Source: Stenotrophomonas maltophilia
Lineage (GTDB): Bacteria > Pseudomonadota > Gammaproteobacteria > Xanthomonadales > Xanthomonadaceae
Direction: 5' to 3'
DNA length: 64,000 nucleotides
Assembly: GCF_002799155.1 (NCBI RefSeq)
Contig: NZ_NERD01000002.1
Coordinates: 372,001 to 436,000, forward strand
Every line of letters begins with the position of its first letter. Within the stretch, counting starts at the first letter, position 1. Position numbers and translations under genes: made by a program. Shown piece after piece: positions 61,136-64,000 of this stretch. The notes beneath the pieces were generated by a model. That model was not told where the DNA came from, did no database searches, and saw nothing but the letters and a program-made list of their open reading frames with translations.

Positions 61136-61942
61136 TTGCGCACGCGCCGCCCACCTGCCACCCCCGCCGCCCGCTCCCACGCACCGCGTGGGCGTGCGGT
61201 TCCGAATGCCTCCAGTGGCGTGCGCCATGGCCTGGCGCGCGTGTTGTCCAAGGCCGGCGTGTGCTCGCGCAGCGAGGCCGCGCGCTGGATCGCCGAAGGC
61301 CGCGTGCGTGTGTCCGGCCGCATCGTGCGCGATCCCGAGTTCCCGATTGGACAGCCTGCGCCATCGATCGAAGTCGATGGCCAGCCGATGGGTGCGCCGC
61401 AGCGCATGTACCTGATGCTCAACAAGCCGCGCGGCGTGGTGACAACGACGCAGGACGAGCGTGGTCGCGACACCGTGTATCGCTGCTTCGATGGTGCCGG
61501 CCTGCCGTGGATCGCGCCGGTCGGGCGCCTGGACAAGGCCAGCGAAGGGTTGTTGTTGTTCAGCAATGATCCGCAATGGGCGGCGCACCTGACCGACCCG
61601 GAGACCGGGCCGCAGAAGACCTATCACGTGCAGGTGGATCGTCTGCCTGACGAGGACACCCTGGCAGCGCTGCGCGCCGGTGTCGAAGACGAGGGCGAGT
61701 TCCTCGTCGCCCTGGCCGTGCGCGTGCTGCGCAGCGGTGACAAGACCGCGTGGCTGGAGGTGGTCCTCGACGAGGGCCGCAACCGCCACATCCGCCGCCT
61801 GTTGGCGGCCTTTGACCTGCAGGTGCTGCGCCTGGTCCGGGTCGCGATCGGTGGGCTGCTGCTCGGCGATCTCGGCAAGGGGCAATGGCGGGTACTGGAG
61901 GTCAGCGACCAGCAGCGGCTGGGGGCCGCCGCACCGGGCTGA
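61136..61942 (+). CDS. RsuA/RluB-family pseudouridine synthase (S4 domain)
   Basis: 268 residues from a TTG at 61136 (GGGAG upstream); the true start could be slightly downstream because the first 30 residues are basic and unconserved. S4 domain: ARVLSKAGVCSRSEAARWIA. Catalytic block APVGRLDKASEGLLLFSND with the invariant Asp; later DEGRNRHIRRLLAAF. Such enzymes modify 16S or 23S rRNA; which uridine is not clear. Embedded between two paralogous exported proteins. Confidence 0.9.
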   Translation: MRTRRPPATPAARSHAPRGRAVPNASSGVRHGLARVLSKAGVCSRSEAARWIAEGRVRVSGRIVRDPEFPIGQPAPSIEVDGQPMGAPQRMYLMLNKPRGVVTTTQDERGRDTVYRCFDGAGLPWIAPVGRLDKASEGLLLFSNDPQWAAHLTDPETGPQKTYHVQVDRLPDEDTLAALRAGVEDEGEFLVALAVRVLRSGDKTAWLEVVLDEGRNRHIRRLLAAFDLQVLRLVRVAIGGLLLGDLGKGQWRVLEVSDQQRLGAAAPG

Positions 61943-62026
61943 TCACCGCCCACGGCCGGCAGTTGCCGGCCACCGTTCCAGGCGTAGGGGGCGCCTGGCT
62001 GTCGACATTCCCGAACGGAGCCTGCC

Positions 62027-62362
62027 ATGTACCACCCGACCCTCAACCAAACCCTGCGCTGTGCAGGCCTGCTGCTGCCGATGGTGCTGCTGACCGCCTG
62101 TGGCGGCCACAAGAAGGTGGCCAAGGCGGAAACGCCTGCCGAGACCCCGGTGGTGGAAGTAAAGACGCCGGAGCTGGATGGTCGCGGCAGCTACCGCTTC
62201 CTGATGAGCAACGGCGACAAGAAGATGACCGCCGATGAGTTCGATGCCTGGATGAAGGCCAACGGGATCCGTGTCGCCAAAGGCAACGGCCAGGACGCCG
62301 CCGCCAAGCCGGTGGTGGTGGCCAGCAAGGACCAGCCCAAGGACAAGAAGAAAAAGAAGTGA
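62027..62362 (+). CDS. Small lipoprotein with EFDAWMKA motif (paralogue 2)
   Basis: 111 residues. The lipobox LLTAC (in MVLLTACGGHKKVAKAE) predicts a lipid-anchored protein. SYRFLMSNGDKKMTADEFDA and WMKANGIRVAKG repeat the C-terminal module of the 60609-61115 protein. The tail DQPKDKKKKK is strongly basic. No known family. A perfect GTGTCGACC/GGTCGACAC palindrome follows at 62372. Confidence 0.82.
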   Translation: MYHPTLNQTLRCAGLLLPMVLLTACGGHKKVAKAETPAETPVVEVKTPELDGRGSYRFLMSNGDKKMTADEFDAWMKANGIRVAKGNGQDAAAKPVVVASKDQPKDKKKKK

Positions 62363-62371
62363 CGCCTGTGG

Positions 62372-62391
62372 GTGTCGACCTTGGTCGACAC
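62372..62391. repeat. GTGTCGAC palindrome
   Basis: GTGTCGACCTTGGTCGACAC, 9-bp stem with TT loop. The same palindrome, with CT or AA in the loop, lies beside the SMAG dimers of elements A (40960-40979) and B (49462-49481). Confidence 0.75.
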
Positions 62392-62403
62392 GCCTTGACC
62401 GGT

Positions 62404-62442
62404 GGGGTCAGAGCCCTTTCCGCAGGAAAGGGATCCGACCCC
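62404..62442. repeat. GGGGTCAG hairpin repeat, copy 2
   Basis: GGGGTCAGAGCCCTTTCC, GCA, GGAAAGGGATCCGACCCC. The inner CCCTTTCC/GGAAAGGG is perfect and different from copy 1 (53521-53559); outer arms are shared. It again separates convergent genes. Confidence 0.72.
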
Positions 62443-62450
62443 GGCCATGA

Positions 62451-63659
62451 TCAGCCCTTGACCACGCCCAGTTCGACACCGATGCGGGTGAAGGCATCGA
62501 TCGCGCGGTCCAGGTGCTCGCGGCTGTGCGCGGCGCTGATCTGGGTACGGATGCGGGCCTGGCCCTTGGGCACCACCGGGAAGAAGAAGCCGATCGCGTA
62601 GATGCCTTCTTCCAGCAGGCGCTCGGCGAACTTCTGCGCCAGCGGTGCGTCATACAGCATCACCGGGCTGATCGGATGCACGCCCGGTTTCACGTCGAAG
62701 CCGGCGGCGGTCATCTTCTCGCGGAAGTAGGCGGTGTTCTCGGCCAGGGTGCTGCGCAGGTCGTCGGCGGCAGCCAGCATTTCGAACGCCTTGATGCCGG
62801 CGGCCACCACATGCGGCGGCAGCGAGTTGGAGAACAGATACGGACGCGAGCGCTGGCGCAGCAGTTCGATCACCTCGGCACTGGCGCAGGTGAAGCCGCC
62901 CAGGGCGCCGCCCATCGCCTTGCCCAGGGTGCCGGTGATGATGTCGATCTTTTCCAGCACGCCCTTGACCTCGGCCGAACCACGGCCGGTGGCGCCAAGG
63001 AAGCCGGTGGCGTGGCATTCGTCGATGTGCACCAGTGCGTTGTACTTCTTCGCCAGCGCAGTGATTTCGTCCAGCGGCGCGATGAAGCCGTCCATCGAGA
63101 ACACGCCGTCGGTGGTGATCAGCTTGGTCTTGCAGCCGGCGGCATCAGCGGCCTGCAGCTGCGCTTCCAGGTCGGCCATGTCGCAGTTGGCGTAGCGGAA
63201 GCGCTTGGCCTTGCACAGGCGGACGCCGTCGATGATCGAAGCGTGGTTCAGTGCATCGGAAATGATCGCGTCGTGCTCGCCGAGCAGCGGCTCGAACAGG
63301 CCGCCGTTGGCATCGAAACAGGCCGCGTACAGGATGGTGTCCTGCTTGCCGAAGAAATCGGCGATCTGCTTCTCCAGCTGCTTGTGCAGGTCCTGGGTGC
63401 CGCAGATGAAGCGCACCGAGGCCATGCCGAAGCCGTGCGTGTCCAGCGCGTCCTTGGCGGCCTGGATCAGGTCCGGGTGGTCGGCCAGGCCCAGGTAGTT
63501 GTTGGCGCAGAAGTTCAGCACCTTGCGGCCGTCGTCGAGGGTGATCTCTGCGGACTGCGGGCTGGTGATGATCCGCTCGGACTTGAACAGGCCCTGGGCG
63601 CGGATGGCGTCCAGTTCCTCGGCGTAGTGGCGGGTCAGGGCGGAGGAGGCGTCGGTCAT
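62451..63659 (-). CDS. kbl: Glycine C-acetyltransferase (2-amino-3-ketobutyrate CoA ligase)
   Basis: 402 residues from ATG 63657-63659 ([20 protein letters not shown]). Alpha-oxoamine synthase family: [57 protein letters not shown] and the PLP-binding Lys in [14 protein letters not shown]. It splits 2-amino-3-ketobutyrate into glycine and acetyl-CoA in threonine catabolism. Partner tdh is not in the window; it may lie outside. Confidence 0.95.
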   Translation of the reverse strand: MTDASSALTRHYAEELDAIRAQGLFKSERIITSPQSAEITLDDGRKVLNFCANNYLGLADHPDLIQAAKDALDTHGFGMASVRFICGTQDLHKQLEKQIADFFGKQDTILYAACFDANGGLFEPLLGEHDAIISDALNHASIIDGVRLCKAKRFRYANCDMADLEAQLQAADAAGCKTKLITTDGVFSMDGFIAPLDEITALAKKYNALVHIDECHATGFLGATGRGSAEVKGVLEKIDIITGTLGKAMGGALGGFTCASAEVIELLRQRSRPYLFSNSLPPHVVAAGIKAFEMLAAADDLRSTLAENTAYFREKMTAAGFDVKPGVHPISPVMLYDAPLAQKFAERLLEEGIYAIGFFFPVVPKGQARIRTQISAAHSREHLDRAIDAFTRIGVELGVVKG

Positions 63660-63860
63660 GGCGTGGGCACGGCTCTGAACGGGGAAACCGTTGATTCTAC
63701 CGGGCATCGCCCGTCGCCGACCGGGCCGGATGGGCCATCGCCATGGTCGGCGCATGTTGCATCGCAATAGCAAACTGGTTAAGAATTCGTGAACCGGAGC
63801 TGTCGCGCTCCGGCTGCTTCCGCCTTCCACGCCACGCCACCGCCCCCACCGGAGACGCTC

Positions 63861-64000
63861 ATGAAGCACGCCCGTGCCTGCCTCGCCATTGCCGCTGCCC
63901 TGACCCTGGCCGCCCCGTTCGCCGCCAGCGCCCAGGAAAACGAATCGCCGTACAGCTGGAACGTCACCGCTGTTTCCGATTACCTGTTCCGTGGTGTGTC
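63861..64000 (+). CDS. TorF-like putative porin, N-terminal part (cut by window edge)
   Basis: 47 residues visible from ATG 63861 (CCGGAGAC upstream). Signal peptide [20 protein letters not shown]...ASAQ, then [15 protein letters not shown], the N-terminal signature of the TorF/Gcw_chp family of outer-membrane proteins. Divergent from kbl. Rest outside the window. Confidence 0.75.
   Translation, partial: MKHARACLAIAAALTLAAPFAASAQENESPYSWNVTAVSDYLFRGV

Overview
The window is a 64-kb piece of a GC-rich gammaproteobacterial chromosome, most probably Stenotrophomonas (S. maltophilia group). Three things point there. The peptide amidase gene at 42565-44187 has Lys/Ser/Ser at precursor positions 123/202/226, the triad known from S. 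maltophilia Pam. GTAG-headed short palindromes resembling the SMAG/REP repeats of that species lie in many gaps. The information-processing gene order is of the Xanthomonadaceae type, with two tuf genes.

Layout. 1-2.6 kb: start of a TonB-dependent receptor, a broken cyanophycinase-like gene and an exported isoaspartyl peptidase. 2.6-5.4 kb: tRNA-Tyr/Gly/Thr, tuf copy 1, tRNA-Trp, secE, nusG. 5.5-17 kb: rplKA, rplJL, rpoBC. 17.1-21.7 kb: str operon (rpsL, rpsG, fusA, tuf copy 2). 21.8-36.3 kb: the S10, spc and alpha clusters, ending with rpoA and rplQ. This block carries most of the ribosomal proteins, the core RNA polymerase, two translocon subunits and the elongation factors. Candidate promoters stand ahead of the tRNA-tuf, rplK, rpsL, rpsJ and rpsM units. 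A terminator-like hairpin splits the spc cluster between rpsN and rpsH, and rpmJ is absent from its usual place after secY.

36.4-64 kb is a mosaic of housekeeping and accessory genes: dsbB, a TonB-dependent receptor, class II DAHP synthase, an MscS channel, peptide amidase, typA, ppiB, mdh, an RluA-type pseudouridine synthase, prpE, a SUFU-domain protein, a beta-class GST, a SleB-like cell-wall hydrolase, a FadH-type dienoyl-CoA reductase, a YczE-like membrane protein, an MDR oxidoreductase, an OmpA-family protein, two small exported paralogues around an RsuA-family pseudouridine synthase, kbl, and the start of a TorF-like porin.

The most unusual structure is a pair of roughly 520-bp intergenic elements (40751-41276 and 49176-49695). 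Each is a nested palindrome: 25-27-nt outer arms, two long hairpins with 20-25-bp stems, and a central SMAG dimer with a GTGTCGAC palindrome. The left-hand hairpins differ completely in the core of the stem yet each pairs perfectly, and the central cassette is inverted between the two elements. I know of no description of this composite, but I could not search for one.
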